Below, piece by piece: positions 19,351 to 28,270 of a stretch of DNA of 64,000 bases. The DNA lies in NCBI GenBank assembly GCA_003251795.1, contig QKEI01000117.1:1-64000 (forward strand), read 5' to 3'. Made by a program: the position numbers and the translations under genes. Below the pieces are notes generated by a model. That model was not told where the DNA came from. It did not search any database and was given only the letters and a program-made list of their open reading frames with translations. This DNA comes from Candidatus Muproteobacteria bacterium. Its GTDB lineage: Bacteria; Pseudomonadota; Gammaproteobacteria; Acidiferrobacterales; SPGG2. Each line of letters begins with the position of its first letter. Position 1 is the stretch's first letter.

Positions 19351-20755
19351 GCCTGCAGGGATCGGTGATTCCGACCTTGAGCGACTGATGGGGCAGTTGT
19401 TATCTCGTCGTGTAGATTACGCGGATCTCTATTTTCAGTATCGTCGCCACGAGTCCTGGTCGCTCGAAGAGGGGCGCGTCAAAACCGGCAGCCATAACAT
19501 CGAGCAGGGTGTCGGTGTGCGCGCAGTAAGCCAAGAGAAAACTGGATTTGCCTACTCCGACGAGATTGGCCTGCCGGCATTACTGGACGCCGCCCATGCT
19601 GCCCGTGCCATCGCCCAGCAGGGCCATAGCGTGACGCTGCCGACAGGCTGGAACGCCGGGCGCGGTCTTGAGCTCTACTCGGCCACGGATCCGCTTCCGA
19701 GCCTGACGGACGAGCAAAAGGTGCAATTGCTGGAGCAGGTAGAGGCAGAGGCGCGGCGCTCGGATCCCCGCGTGAAGCAAGTGATGGCGGGACTCGCTGC
19801 GGTGCACGAAGTGGTCATGGTTGCTCGCAGTGACGGCATGCTCGCGGCTGACGTGCGCCCTCTGGTGCGCCTCAGCGTTACCGTAATTGCCGAGGAGAAC
19901 GGTCGCCGCGAACAAGGGGTGGCTGGTGGTGGTGGTCGGTTCGGTTACCCATATTTCTTGGAAAAGGAAACGGCGCTTGGCTATGCGCGCGAGGCCGTGC
20001 GCCAGGCGCTGGTAAATCTGGAGGCGGTTGATGCGCCGGCCGGCACCTTGCAGGTGGTGCTAGGACCTGGTTGGCCCGGGATCTTGCTGCATGAGGCGAT
20101 CGGCCATGGCCTCGAAGGCGATTTCAATCGCAAAGGTACGTCGGCGTTTTCCGGGCGCATTGGTGAGCGCGTGGCGACGGAACAATGCACGGTGGTCGAT
20201 GATGGCACGCTGGCGCAACGGCGCGGTTCACTCAATGTCGATGATGAAGGCACGCCTACGCAAAAAACCGTGCTAATAGAAAACGGAGTACTGGTGCAGT
20301 ATATGCAGGACACGCTTAATGCGCGCCTGATGGGTATGGCACCGACGGGTAACGGGCGACGCGAGTCCTATGCGCACGTGCCCATGCCGCGTATGACCAA
20401 CACTTACATGATTGCAGGTAGTTACGATCCCCAAGAAATCATCGCGTCTGTGCAGCGTGGGCTCTATGCGGTGAACTTCGGCGGCGGTCAGGTCGATATT
20501 ACCTCGGGGAAGTTCGTGTTCTCTGCGAGCGAGGCCTATCTAATCGAGAACGGCAAGGTCACGCGTCCAGTTAAAGGCGCCACCTTAGTCGGCAACGGCC
20601 CTGATGTGTTGACGCGCGTGAGTATGGTCGGTAACGATCTGCGTCTCGATACCGGTGTTGGCACGTGCGGCAAGGAGGGGCAAAGCGTACCAGTGGGTGT
20701 GGGTCAACCTACCATGCGCATCGATGGTCTCACCGTCGGTGGTACCCAAGGCTGA
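19310..20755 (+). CDS. tldD: Metalloprotease TldD
   Basis: TldD forms a heterodimeric zinc protease with TldE/PmbA, known for microcin B17 maturation and CcdA degradation in E. coli. The 481-aa product has the zinc motif HEAIGH at 261-266, the glycine-rich [20 protein letters not shown] segment and the C-terminal [17 protein letters not shown] region. ATG 19310 matches the family N-terminus; a longer frame from 19250 lies inside the nitrilase gene. Its partner pmbA starts 14 nt downstream. Confidence 0.96.
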   Translation: MSEILQKARASLLEPAGIGDSDLERLMGQLLSRRVDYADLYFQYRRHESWSLEEGRVKTGSHNIEQGVGVRAVSQEKTGFAYSDEIGLPALLDAAHAARAIAQQGHSVTLPTGWNAGRGLELYSATDPLPSLTDEQKVQLLEQVEAEARRSDPRVKQVMAGLAAVHEVVMVARSDGMLAADVRPLVRLSVTVIAEENGRREQGVAGGGGRFGYPYFLEKETALGYAREAVRQALVNLEAVDAPAGTLQVVLGPGWPGILLHEAIGHGLEGDFNRKGTSAFSGRIGERVATEQCTVVDDGTLAQRRGSLNVDDEGTPTQKTVLIENGVLVQYMQDTLNARLMGMAPTGNGRRESYAHVPMPRMTNTYMIAGSYDPQEIIASVQRGLYAVNFGGGQVDITSGKFVFSASEAYLIENGKVTRPVKGATLVGNGPDVLTRVSMVGNDLRLDTGVGTCGKEGQSVPVGVGQPTMRIDGLTVGGTQG

Positions 20756-20768
20756 GGGGCGCCATGGC

Positions 20769-22124
20769 ATGAGCAAGCGCAGCGATTTGTTGGTCGATGC
20801 CAAACTAGGACAGGCCCCGCTGACGGCGGTGGTTGAGAAGATCCTCGCGCAAGCGCGACGGCAGGGGGCCAGTGCCGCCGAAGCGGCTGTCAGCGTGGGG
20901 CAGGGATTATCTGTGACGGTACGTCTCGGTGAAGTTGAGACGGTCGAGCACAATCGTGATAAGCATCTTGGACTGACGGTATATTTGGGACAGAAGAGCG
21001 GCTCTGCTAGTACCTCCGACTTTAGTGATGCTGCGATCCACGACACGGTACGTGCTGCTTGTTCTATCGCTAAATACACCGCTGAGGACGAGTGTGCCGG
21101 TCTCGCCGATCGTGATCGGTTAGCAACGGAGTTTCCCGACCTCGAGCTCTATCACCCTTGGAACCCGGGAACCGCTCGGGCGATCGAGCTGGCGCGCGAG
21201 TGTGAAGATGCCGCACGGCGCGCCGACACCAGAATCAAGAACTCCGAGGGCGCTACACTTTCCACGCAAGAAGGCGTCGAGGTTTACGGCAATACCCATG
21301 GTTTCATCGCCACGACGCCCACTACTCGGCATAGTTTGAGCTGCAGCGTCATCGCACAGGATGAGGGCGGTATGCAGCGGGATTATTGGTACTCGACGGT
21401 GCGTGACCATAGCGATCTCGACAGTGCAGTCGAAGTTGGAACGCAAGCGGGTCGGCGGGCCGTGCGGCGATTAGGGGCGCGCAAGCTCGACACGCGACAA
21501 ACACCGGTAATCTACGAAGCCCCGATCGCCTCGAGCCTGCTATCTCATTTCATCAACGCGGTGCGCGGGTCTAGTCTTTATCGCGGGGCGTCGTTCTTAC
21601 TGGATCATATCGACAAGCCGGTATTTGCCGGGCACGTACGAATCTTCGAGCAGCCGCACCTGAGGAAAGGTCTCGGTAGTGCTGCCTTCGATAGCGAAGG
21701 TGTCGCTACGGTCGAACACGATATTGTCACGGCCGGCGTGTTAAAGAGCTACGTGCTCGACTCCTACTCGGCCCGCAAGCTCGGTTTGCAAACGACCGGC
21801 AATGCGGGCGGCGTGCATAACCTCAGCATCTCTACCAGTGAGCATGATCTGCCCGCGCTGTTGCAGCAAATGGGCAGTGGACTGCTCATCACAGAGCTCA
21901 TTGGTTTCGGCGTAAATGTCGTTACCGGCGACTATTCCCGCGGTGCGGCCGGGTTCTGGGTCGATGGCGGGGAGATCCAGTTCCCAGTTGAGGAAATCAC
22001 CGTTGCCGGCAATCTCAAGCAGATGTTTGCCGATGTAGTTGCAGTCGGCAACGATGTCGATACCCGAAGCAATATCCGTAGTGGTTCTATCCTGATCCGC
22101 CGCATGACGGTAGCCGGCAGTTAG
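20769..22124 (+). CDS. pmbA: Metalloprotease subunit TldE/PmbA
   Basis: Partner subunit of TldD; it lacks the HExxxH zinc motif and helps form the proteolytic chamber. The 451-aa protein shows the family segments EAAVSVGQGLSVTVRLGE, GLTVYLGQKSGSASTSDFS and, near the C-terminus, GVNVVTGDYSRGAAGFWV. ATG 20769 was preferred over the much longer frame from 20655, which lies in tldD. In E. coli tldD and pmbA are far apart; their adjacency here points to co-expression of the two subunits. Confidence 0.95.
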   Translation: MSKRSDLLVDAKLGQAPLTAVVEKILAQARRQGASAAEAAVSVGQGLSVTVRLGEVETVEHNRDKHLGLTVYLGQKSGSASTSDFSDAAIHDTVRAACSIAKYTAEDECAGLADRDRLATEFPDLELYHPWNPGTARAIELARECEDAARRADTRIKNSEGATLSTQEGVEVYGNTHGFIATTPTTRHSLSCSVIAQDEGGMQRDYWYSTVRDHSDLDSAVEVGTQAGRRAVRRLGARKLDTRQTPVIYEAPIASSLLSHFINAVRGSSLYRGASFLLDHIDKPVFAGHVRIFEQPHLRKGLGSAAFDSEGVATVEHDIVTAGVLKSYVLDSYSARKLGLQTTGNAGGVHNLSISTSEHDLPALLQQMGSGLLITELIGFGVNVVTGDYSRGAAGFWVDGGEIQFPVEEITVAGNLKQMFADVVAVGNDVDTRSNIRSGSILIRRMTVAGS

Positions 22125-22305
22125 TGATAACCCCTGTACCCACTAACACGGTCGCCTGATTTATCCCTGCCGCTAGTCAGTCACGCCGTTTGAGGGCATG
22201 CGCGCCCGGGGTGCGACTCTCAGCGCTGCGCGAGACAAGAAACGCATATGGCCCGGTGTTAGAATCCGGCTCTTTGTTACGCACACACCTTTCACGAATT
22301 GCCCG

Positions 22306-23661
22306 ATGACCACGGCACAACCACAAAAGCAATCTGAGCAGCTCCTCGCCATACTTGCGGCTCTGGAAAACGAAAGAGCCGAGGAGGTCGAGGCAATTCT
22401 CAAGGCGTTGCACCCCGCCGATATCGCCGATGTATTGGAGGCGATCCCCCCCGAGCAGCGCCACGAGATCTGGCGCAAAGTGGACCCAGCGCTGATGGGT
22501 GAGGTGTTGCTGGAGGTGCCGGAGGCGGTACGGGCAGATCTGCTGAATGAGCTCGATCAGACGTCGCTTATTACTGCTGTACAGGCACTGAACACGGATG
22601 ACGTCGCTGACCTGTTGCCTGCGCTTTCACCGGAGGCCACCGCCGAAATCCTGCTCTTCATGGACAAGCAACAGCGTCAACGGCTCGACGCCGTCTTGTC
22701 CTTTCCCGAGGATACGGCCGGTGGCTTGATGAATGTTGATGCAGTTACCGTGCGTGAGAATATCACGCTGCAAGTGGTATTTCGCTATTTGCGTTTGCTC
22801 GGTGAGTTGCCGGAGCAGACGAGCACGCTCTACGTGGTCGACAAGATCCACCGTCTGGTCGGTGAGCTGCCGCTAGTGAAACTACTTACCTCAGATCCCA
22901 AAATGCAGGTGAGAGAGGTAATGGATCCGCAGCCGATCAAGTTTAGCGCTATGACCAAAGACGCTGAGGTCGCTACGGCGTTTGAAAACTACGACCTGAT
23001 CAGCGCCCCGGTCGTCGATGAGCACGAAAAGCTCCTGGGTCGTATTACTGTGGACGATGTGGTTGATGTCATACGCGAAGATGCAGACCACTCGGTGATG
23101 GCGCCGGCGGGCCTGAGCGAAGCGGTCGATATCTTCGCGCCGGTCGCACGCAGCGCACGTGACCGCACACTCTGGCTTGGCATTAACCTGGTCACGGCCA
23201 TTGTTGCGTCGTGGGTAATCGGCCTATTCGAGGACACTATTCAAAAGGTAGTAGCGCTGGCAGTGCTAATGCCGATTGTCGCCAGCATGGGCGGTAACGC
23301 GGGCACGCAGACCGTCACGCTGGTGGTGCGTGGGCTGGCGCTCGGCACGATCACGGATGCTAATGCCCGCCGGTTATTAGTAAGGGAACTGATGGTGGGT
23401 GTGTTGAACAGTATGTTATGGGCCTTTATTGTCGGACTCATTGCCGTTGTTTGGTTTCACGATCTCGGCTTGGGCCTTGTTATCGCTCTGGCGATGGTCA
23501 TCAATCTGGTATTTGCGGCGCTTGCCGGCGTGCTGATTCCGGTGGGTGTCCGACGCCTGGGTATCGATCCGGCTCTAGCTAGTGGTGTTGCCTTGACGAC
23601 AGTGACCGATGTGGTCGGTTTTCTATCTTTTCTCGGTCTCGCAACGGTCCTTCTCGTCTAA
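22306..23661 (+). CDS. mgtE: Magnesium transporter MgtE
   Basis: MgtE is a Mg2+ channel gated by its cytosolic N-domain and CBS pair. The 451-aa protein has the superhelical N-domain (about 1-125, LHPADIADVLEAIPPEQR), two CBS domains (about 130-260, VVDEHEKLLGRITVDDVVDV) and five C-terminal membrane helices including MPIVASMGGNAGTQT, the conserved pore region. ATG 22306 fits the family; earlier in-frame codons from 22198 do not. There is a 181-nt gap after pmbA, and a TAGAAT hexamer at 22260-22265 might be a -10 box (weak). mgtE next to the PTS-Ntr cluster is common in this lineage. Confidence 0.95.
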   Translation: MTTAQPQKQSEQLLAILAALENERAEEVEAILKALHPADIADVLEAIPPEQRHEIWRKVDPALMGEVLLEVPEAVRADLLNELDQTSLITAVQALNTDDVADLLPALSPEATAEILLFMDKQQRQRLDAVLSFPEDTAGGLMNVDAVTVRENITLQVVFRYLRLLGELPEQTSTLYVVDKIHRLVGELPLVKLLTSDPKMQVREVMDPQPIKFSAMTKDAEVATAFENYDLISAPVVDEHEKLLGRITVDDVVDVIREDADHSVMAPAGLSEAVDIFAPVARSARDRTLWLGINLVTAIVASWVIGLFEDTIQKVVALAVLMPIVASMGGNAGTQTVTLVVRGLALGTITDANARRLLVRELMVGVLNSMLWAFIVGLIAVVWFHDLGLGLVIALAMVINLVFAALAGVLIPVGVRRLGIDPALASGVALTTVTDVVGFLSFLGLATVLLV

Positions 23662-23735
23662 CGCCGGTGTCGCGCGTTGCGAGGTCGGTGACCCATCGCT
23701 AAAATGGACACGCGTAGACTTGCCAAAGGTGACAT

Positions 23736-24140
23736 GTGTCGACCGATGTACTGGAGTTGTTGAAGAAGGCCATAAACGAGCAGCGTTATGCGTCGGTTCG
23801 TTACCACGAAGGCGGTGCGCGAGTGGTTGAACCGCATGCCGCCTATAAAGACGAACAGGGCCGGCTCATGGTCGATTGCTACCAGACCGGCGGTTATTCG
23901 GCATCCGGGAGAAAACCGCCTTTCTGGAAGCGTCTACGCGTAAATAAGATCGCCAGCGTTTCACTGCTGGATGACACTTTCGAGCCCCGGCTCACCGAGG
24001 GTTTCAAACCGACCAAACCCAGGTATAAGCAGAACATGGTGGCAATCGTCGGTGCGGGCAAACCCTGCTTTCTTTACTCTCCCGAGGCACTCAAGGAAAT
24101 GGGTCCGTTTCTGCCCGAAGGCGTGGGCAGATATCGCTGA
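23736..24140 (+). CDS. Small WYL-like protein of unknown function
   Basis: 134-aa cytosolic protein with no signal or membrane helix. GTG 23736 is preceded by AAAGGTG at a good distance. The pattern YHEGGARVVEPHAAY, then VDCYQTGGYSASG and FWKRLRVNKIASVSLLD resembles the WYL-type ligand-binding fold (inference from residue pattern). There is no helix-turn-helix, so it is not a full WYL regulator. It lies between mgtE and the convergent ptsI, whose stop is 27 nt away. Role not known. Confidence 0.72.
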   Translation: MSTDVLELLKKAINEQRYASVRYHEGGARVVEPHAAYKDEQGRLMVDCYQTGGYSASGRKPPFWKRLRVNKIASVSLLDDTFEPRLTEGFKPTKPRYKQNMVAIVGAGKPCFLYSPEALKEMGPFLPEGVGRYR

Positions 24141-24167
24141 GGCATCCGAGGCGCGCCCGCAACGGTG

Positions 24168-25907
24168 CTAACCGGCACTCAGGGGATTCTCGTTGATCTT
24201 ATCAACCAGCCTGCGTAGCAAAGCGCTGTCACCTGCGCGCATGATCTTGCGTGCTGATCTGCGCAGCCTTGCTAACTCGCTATGACGCACGATGTTCTTG
24301 ATCTGCGGCAGCATCGATGGGTGCATGCTAAATTCCGTTAGCCCCATGCCCAGCAGCAGACGTGTATAGTGCGGGTCGCCAGCCATTTCGCCACACATAG
24401 CCACTGGGATTCGCGCTGCCCGCGCCGCGTCGATCACTCCCTCGATCAAACGTAGCACCGACGGGTGCAATGGGTCATAAAGGTAACTGACGGAATCGTC
24501 CAGACGGTCGATCGCCAGCGTGTATTGAATAAGATCATTGGTGCCGATGGACAGGAAGTCGAGATGTGCTGCGAACAAATCCGCGCATACGGCAGCCGCC
24601 GGCACCTCGATCATACCCCCGATCGTAATCCGACGATTGAAACGTTTGCCCTCACGTGCAAGCGTGCGCTTTGTGTCCTCGATCAGGGCCAGAACGTGAA
24701 ACAACTCTTCCAGGCTCGACAGCATCGGGATCATGATGCGCGCTTTACCGTGTGCCGAGGCGCGCAAGATCGCGCGCAACTGGGGACGAAACAGTGACAT
24801 GTCGCGCAGGCACAACCGTACGGCGCGCAATCCAAGCGCCGGATTGGTAGTTCCAGGCCCCACGCTCGCGCCATCAACTTGCCGGTCTGCCGCCAGGTCC
24901 AACGTGCGTATGGTCACGGGCCTGTCGGCAAAAGCCTTTACTACTCTGGCGTACGTTCGATACTGTTCCTCTTCACTGGGCGGATCTTGTCGATTCATGA
25001 ACAGATACTCGGTGCGATACAGTCCAATTCCCGATGCACCGACGCGAGCAGCGACCTTAAGGTCGGCGGGCAGTTCAATGTTGGCGAGCAGCGTGATTGG
25101 CTGGCGGTCACGCGTGACTGCGCGGGCACCGCGTAATTTGGCGAGCTCCCGGCGCATGCGTACCAGGGCATGACGACGCCTGCGATATTCGCTGGTTATG
25201 CCCTCATGTGAGCCCGCGATGAGCACACCACGGTCACCGTCAACGACGAGATGGTCGCCAGTGCGCAAAAAGGCGGTTGCGCTATGCAGTGAAACGATGG
25301 CTGGAATGCCCAGGCTGCGCGCGAGGATTGCCGTATGTGAAATCGGCCCACCAACATCGGTGACGAAAGCCTTCATGCGCATGCGTGTTAGCATCACAGC
25401 ATCGGCCGGGGTTAGGTCGTTGGCGACCAGAATCTGGCTGCCAGAGCCAATGTCCTGGTTGGCGCCGCGCGGTTCCACCAGATTGTGCAAGACAAGATCA
25501 ATGACTTGCTCGACATCGATCCGTTTGGCGCGCAAGTAGGGATCTTCCATTCTTGCAAACCGGCCACCCAGGTCGTCACGTTGCAATTTCAGCGCCCAGT
25601 CAGCGTTACACTGTTGCTCTCGGATCACCGCGAGTGGCGCCCGACAAATCATGTCATCGTTGAGCATCAGCAAGTGGGTATCAATCAAGCTGGCAGTTTC
25701 TGGCGGGGCGTCCGCCGGGATGCGCGTACGAATACGGCGGAGTTGGGTCCGCGCAGTATCGACCGCCTGCTCAAAGCGCTGCACCTCCTGTTCTAGCAGC
25801 TGCCGCGGAATGCGGTACTGGGAGATATCAGCCTGTCCGCGGCGAAGCACGTAGGCCTTGCCCATACTAATTCCCTGACTCACGCCGGTGCCGTGTAATG
25901 CGAGCAT
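24168..25907 (-). CDS. ptsI: Phosphoenolpyruvate-protein phosphotransferase (Enzyme I)
   Basis: Enzyme I takes phosphate from PEP and passes it to HPr. The 579-aa protein lacks a GAF domain, so it is EI-type and not PtsP. The phosphorylated histidine is His191 (GGPISHTAILARSLGIPAIV); the PEP-binding C-domain has IRT (332-334), IEVPAA (433-438), GTNDLIQY and the active Cys505 (MCGEMAGDP). The usual GGDK after IRTLDL is replaced by AADR. The gene directly abuts ptsH. With ptsN and rpoN in the cluster and no sugar permease in view, this points to the regulatory nitrogen-type PTS. Confidence 0.95.
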   Translation of the reverse strand: MLALHGTGVSQGISMGKAYVLRRGQADISQYRIPRQLLEQEVQRFEQAVDTARTQLRRIRTRIPADAPPETASLIDTHLLMLNDDMICRAPLAVIREQQCNADWALKLQRDDLGGRFARMEDPYLRAKRIDVEQVIDLVLHNLVEPRGANQDIGSGSQILVANDLTPADAVMLTRMRMKAFVTDVGGPISHTAILARSLGIPAIVSLHSATAFLRTGDHLVVDGDRGVLIAGSHEGITSEYRRRRHALVRMRRELAKLRGARAVTRDRQPITLLANIELPADLKVAARVGASGIGLYRTEYLFMNRQDPPSEEEQYRTYARVVKAFADRPVTIRTLDLAADRQVDGASVGPGTTNPALGLRAVRLCLRDMSLFRPQLRAILRASAHGKARIMIPMLSSLEELFHVLALIEDTKRTLAREGKRFNRRITIGGMIEVPAAAVCADLFAAHLDFLSIGTNDLIQYTLAIDRLDDSVSYLYDPLHPSVLRLIEGVIDAARAARIPVAMCGEMAGDPHYTRLLLGMGLTEFSMHPSMLPQIKNIVRHSELARLRRSARKIMRAGDSALLRRLVDKINENPLSAG

Positions 25908-26174
25908 TTATTCCTCGCCAAAACCGTTTTTGACCAGCGCAACAAGCGCCGCATGGGCCTGCGCCTCATCCTTGCCATCGGCACAGAGTTCCACCTGAGA
26001 ATCCCTGGAGAGCGCAAGCATCATGATGCCCATGATACTCTTGCCGTCGGCTTCTTTGCCGTCTCGGCGCAATGTGATCTTACTGCTGAAATTTGCGGCC
26101 AGTCTGACAAAGCTGGCAGCAGCGCGGGCGTGCATGCCGCGCCTATTTACGATGGAGATTACCTGACATTTCAT
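25908..26174 (-). CDS. ptsH: Phosphocarrier protein HPr
   Basis: HPr carries phosphate from Enzyme I to EIIA proteins such as PtsN. The 88-aa protein has the active histidine in NRRGMHARAA (His16) and a serine in GKSIMGIMMLA at the place of Ser46, the HprK target in other bacteria. It ends right before ptsI on the minus strand. EIIA-Man, often found between rapZ and ptsH in this cluster, is not present in the 104 nt upstream. Confidence 0.95.
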   Translation of the reverse strand: MKCQVISIVNRRGMHARAAASFVRLAANFSSKITLRRDGKEADGKSIMGIMMLALSRDSQVELCADGKDEAQAHAALVALVKNGFGEE

Positions 26175-26278
26175 CCGCCGCCGGGCCGTGACTCATAGAG
26201 TGCCGCCGCTCGGTATCAGCGTGTCCACGGCAAGATCGTTGAATAGCCGAGCCTGCCGTCTCAGGAACAACTGCATCA

Positions 26279-27133
26279 TCATGCAAGCTCCCGGTGGCGA
26301 ATCTGTGTGTTTAGCTGTCGGCCTGCGAAATAGTCCGCGAGTCGCTGCACCATATAGACGGAGCGGTGTTGCCCACCGGTACAACCGACGGCGATCGTGA
26401 GATAGCCGCGTTGCTCACGCTCAAATGCAGGCAACCATTTCTCGAGGAAAGCGCAAATGTCCTCGAACATGGTCTGTACTTGTACATGTTGTTCCAAGAA
26501 CTTGATCACCGGTTCGTCGAGTCCGGTAAACCTGCGCAGCTCGGACTCCCAATAGGGGTTGGGGAGGCAGCGGATGTCAAACACGAAATCAGCGTCAAGC
26601 GGTGTACCGTGCTTGAAACCGAAAGACTCAAACAACAACATAAGCCCAGCCGTGTCGCGATTGCCGGCCAGATCATGTAATTGCTGGCGCAATTCCACCG
26701 GTTTAGTGTGAGTTGTATCGATGCGTATGGCAGCCTCGAAGGATAAAGGTTCAAGCAGCGACTTTTCACGGCGTATGCCTTCCAGCAACGAGGTTTTCTT
26801 GTCGGTTAAAGGGTGTTTACGTCGAGTCTGTTTGAACCTCTTGACGAGCACAGACTCTTCCGCCTCCAGGAAGATGATCTTGTAGTGGATTCCGAGCGAT
26901 TGTAACTCCTCGAGGCTCTTGGGGACCTCGTGCAGAAAGGCCTGATTACGGGCGTCAATACCGACCGCGACATTGCGAAGTGTGTCACCGCTAGCGCTGG
27001 CGATCTCTCGGGCAAGGTGCGGCAGCATCGCTACCGGCAGGTTGTCGATACAGTAGAAACCCATGTCCTCCAGTGCCTGGAGGGCAATACTCTTACCCGA
27101 GCCTGACAATCCGCTTATGATCAAAAAGCTCAT
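26279..27133 (-). CDS. rapZ: RNase adapter protein RapZ
   Basis: RapZ is a P-loop protein that binds small RNA and, in E. coli, directs RNase E to GlmZ to control glucosamine-6-phosphate synthase. The 284-aa product has Walker A GLSGSGKS at 8-15, the following ALEDMGFYCIDNLP segment and the C-terminal GCTGGQHRSVYMV motif. It lies between ptsN and ptsH in the rpoN cluster as is common. I see no glmY/glmZ-type RNA in this window. Confidence 0.95.
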   Translation of the reverse strand: MSFLIISGLSGSGKSIALQALEDMGFYCIDNLPVAMLPHLAREIASASGDTLRNVAVGIDARNQAFLHEVPKSLEELQSLGIHYKIIFLEAEESVLVKRFKQTRRKHPLTDKKTSLLEGIRREKSLLEPLSFEAAIRIDTTHTKPVELRQQLHDLAGNRDTAGLMLLFESFGFKHGTPLDADFVFDIRCLPNPYWESELRRFTGLDEPVIKFLEQHVQVQTMFEDICAFLEKWLPAFEREQRGYLTIAVGCTGGQHRSVYMVQRLADYFAGRQLNTQIRHRELA

Positions 27134-27393
27134 TTCCGATTGCCCACAGGCACTGCTCGTTTTTGATTACTGCCTCGAAGAATTGATCCAGAGATTACGT
27201 GTATCCGGTCAGTGAGCATAGCAAGGCGTCGTATCTGTAGGTAGCCGTTTGTCTTTGACCAGGGATTTGCGTCACGGGCGGGACGTGCTTGGGCGGTACT
27301 TGAAGCATGAACATTGGGCGGCCGATACGAGCAGGCCTTCGTTCAACTCAGTCGGGAAGGTTCGCGTATGACGCACACCTAGCTAAACGCATT
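27134..27393 (-). other. Gene-free gap between rapZ and ptsN where hprK often lies
   Basis: 260 nt without a convincing gene on either strand. In Xanthomonas-like and beta-proteobacterial rpoN clusters this slot often holds hprK. I translated the minus strand and found no HprK-like motif (no P-loop GxSGxGKS), so there is no recognisable remnant. No clear promoter or terminator was found. Confidence 0.6.
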
Positions 27394-27873
27394 TCAGCTG
27401 ACCTTCCGTTCAGCCGCACCGCGCTGACTAACGAGTAGGCGGTAAGCTGCGTCCTGACTCACGGCGCGCGACAACTGATCGCACAGTTCTCTATCGTTGA
27501 AAATCGTGGCGAGTTGCGCCAGCAGCTGTAGATGTTCCTCACTAGCGTCTTCGGGTACAAGTAGCGCAAATACCAATTTGATCGGTTTACCATCAGCTGC
27601 ATCGCAGTCGATTTCCTCAGCGAGCGTGGCAAAGGCGCCGATGGCCGTCTGCAGTCCTTTCAACCTACCATGGGGCAAGGCAACGCCATGACCAATCGCC
27701 GTCGTGCCCAAGCGTTCGCGCTCGAGCAGAGACTGAAAGGCCGTTGCCGAATCGACTGCGCTCGTCGGGTCGTGAGCGAGCAGGGTGCAAATCTCTTCTA
27801 GCAAACGTTTCTTACTGGAAACGCGCAGACGAATGGCAATACGCCTGGGCGTTAGGATGTCGTGAAGGCGCAT
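27394..27873 (-). CDS. ptsN: PTS IIA-like nitrogen regulatory protein PtsN
   Basis: PtsN (EIIA-Ntr) is the terminal phosphoacceptor of the PTS-Ntr chain and regulates potassium transport, sigma-54-linked and envelope functions by direct protein contact. The 159-aa protein has the active histidine in GHGVALPHGRLKG and the LVPEDASEEHLQLLAQLA segment, both typical. It lies downstream of hpf by 57 nt on the minus strand. A full set of EI, HPr and EIIA-Ntr is thus encoded here. Confidence 0.95.
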   Translation of the reverse strand: MRLHDILTPRRIAIRLRVSSKKRLLEEICTLLAHDPTSAVDSATAFQSLLERERLGTTAIGHGVALPHGRLKGLQTAIGAFATLAEEIDCDAADGKPIKLVFALLVPEDASEEHLQLLAQLATIFNDRELCDQLSRAVSQDAAYRLLVSQRGAAERKVS

Positions 27874-27930
27874 AGGGTTCGGTCTACGCTGCGGAGGGAA
27901 GGGATGGACGATCTCGCAGCGATCGTGCTA

Positions 27931-28254
27931 TTAAGTCGCAGCCTTGGGTTTCTTGTTTTTTCGGTGATGGTTGGTCGTAATCTTTTGCTTGTATTTCAAG
28001 ACCTGGCGGTCGAGCTTGTCGGCCAAAAAATCGATCGCCGCATACATGTCGTTGCCTTCTGCGTCCGCATGCAAGCTCACACCTTTGGCATGAATAGTAG
28101 CCTCTGCCTTGTGGCGGTTCTTCTCTACATGCAGTACCACATTGGTTGTCGTGACGTGGTCGAAGCGACGTTGGATTCGTGTCAGTTTCTCGGACGCATA
28201 ACTTCGCAAAGGCTCGGTAATCGTCATATTCTGGCCGCTCACCGTGATTTGCAT
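27931..28254 (-). CDS. hpf: Ribosome hibernation promoting factor (short HPF)
   Basis: Short HPF/YfiA-family protein, 107 aa, that binds the ribosomal A/P site region and drives hibernating 100S ribosomes. Recognisable segments are VSGQNMTITEPLRSYASEKL and ADAEGNDMYAAIDFLADKLDRQ, ending in a basic tail (KNKKPKAAT). The long-form C-terminal domain is absent, as in other gammaproteobacteria. It starts 16 nt after rpoN ends, in the conserved rpoN-hpf-ptsN order. Confidence 0.95.
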   Translation of the reverse strand: MQITVSGQNMTITEPLRSYASEKLTRIQRRFDHVTTTNVVLHVEKNRHKAEATIHAKGVSLHADAEGNDMYAAIDFLADKLDRQVLKYKQKITTNHHRKNKKPKAAT

Positions 28255-28270
28255 AAATACCTCTTTATGA

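Noticed and set aside
26175-26384. Minus-strand 63-codon frame upstream of ptsH as an EIIA-Man remnant
   Set aside because: Its translation shares no EIIA-Man motif (no N-terminal THG, no GGTP region) and it overlaps rapZ, so it reads as a shadow.
27134-27393. Relic of hprK between rapZ and ptsN
   Set aside because: All minus-strand frames were read; no P-loop or HprK signature found.
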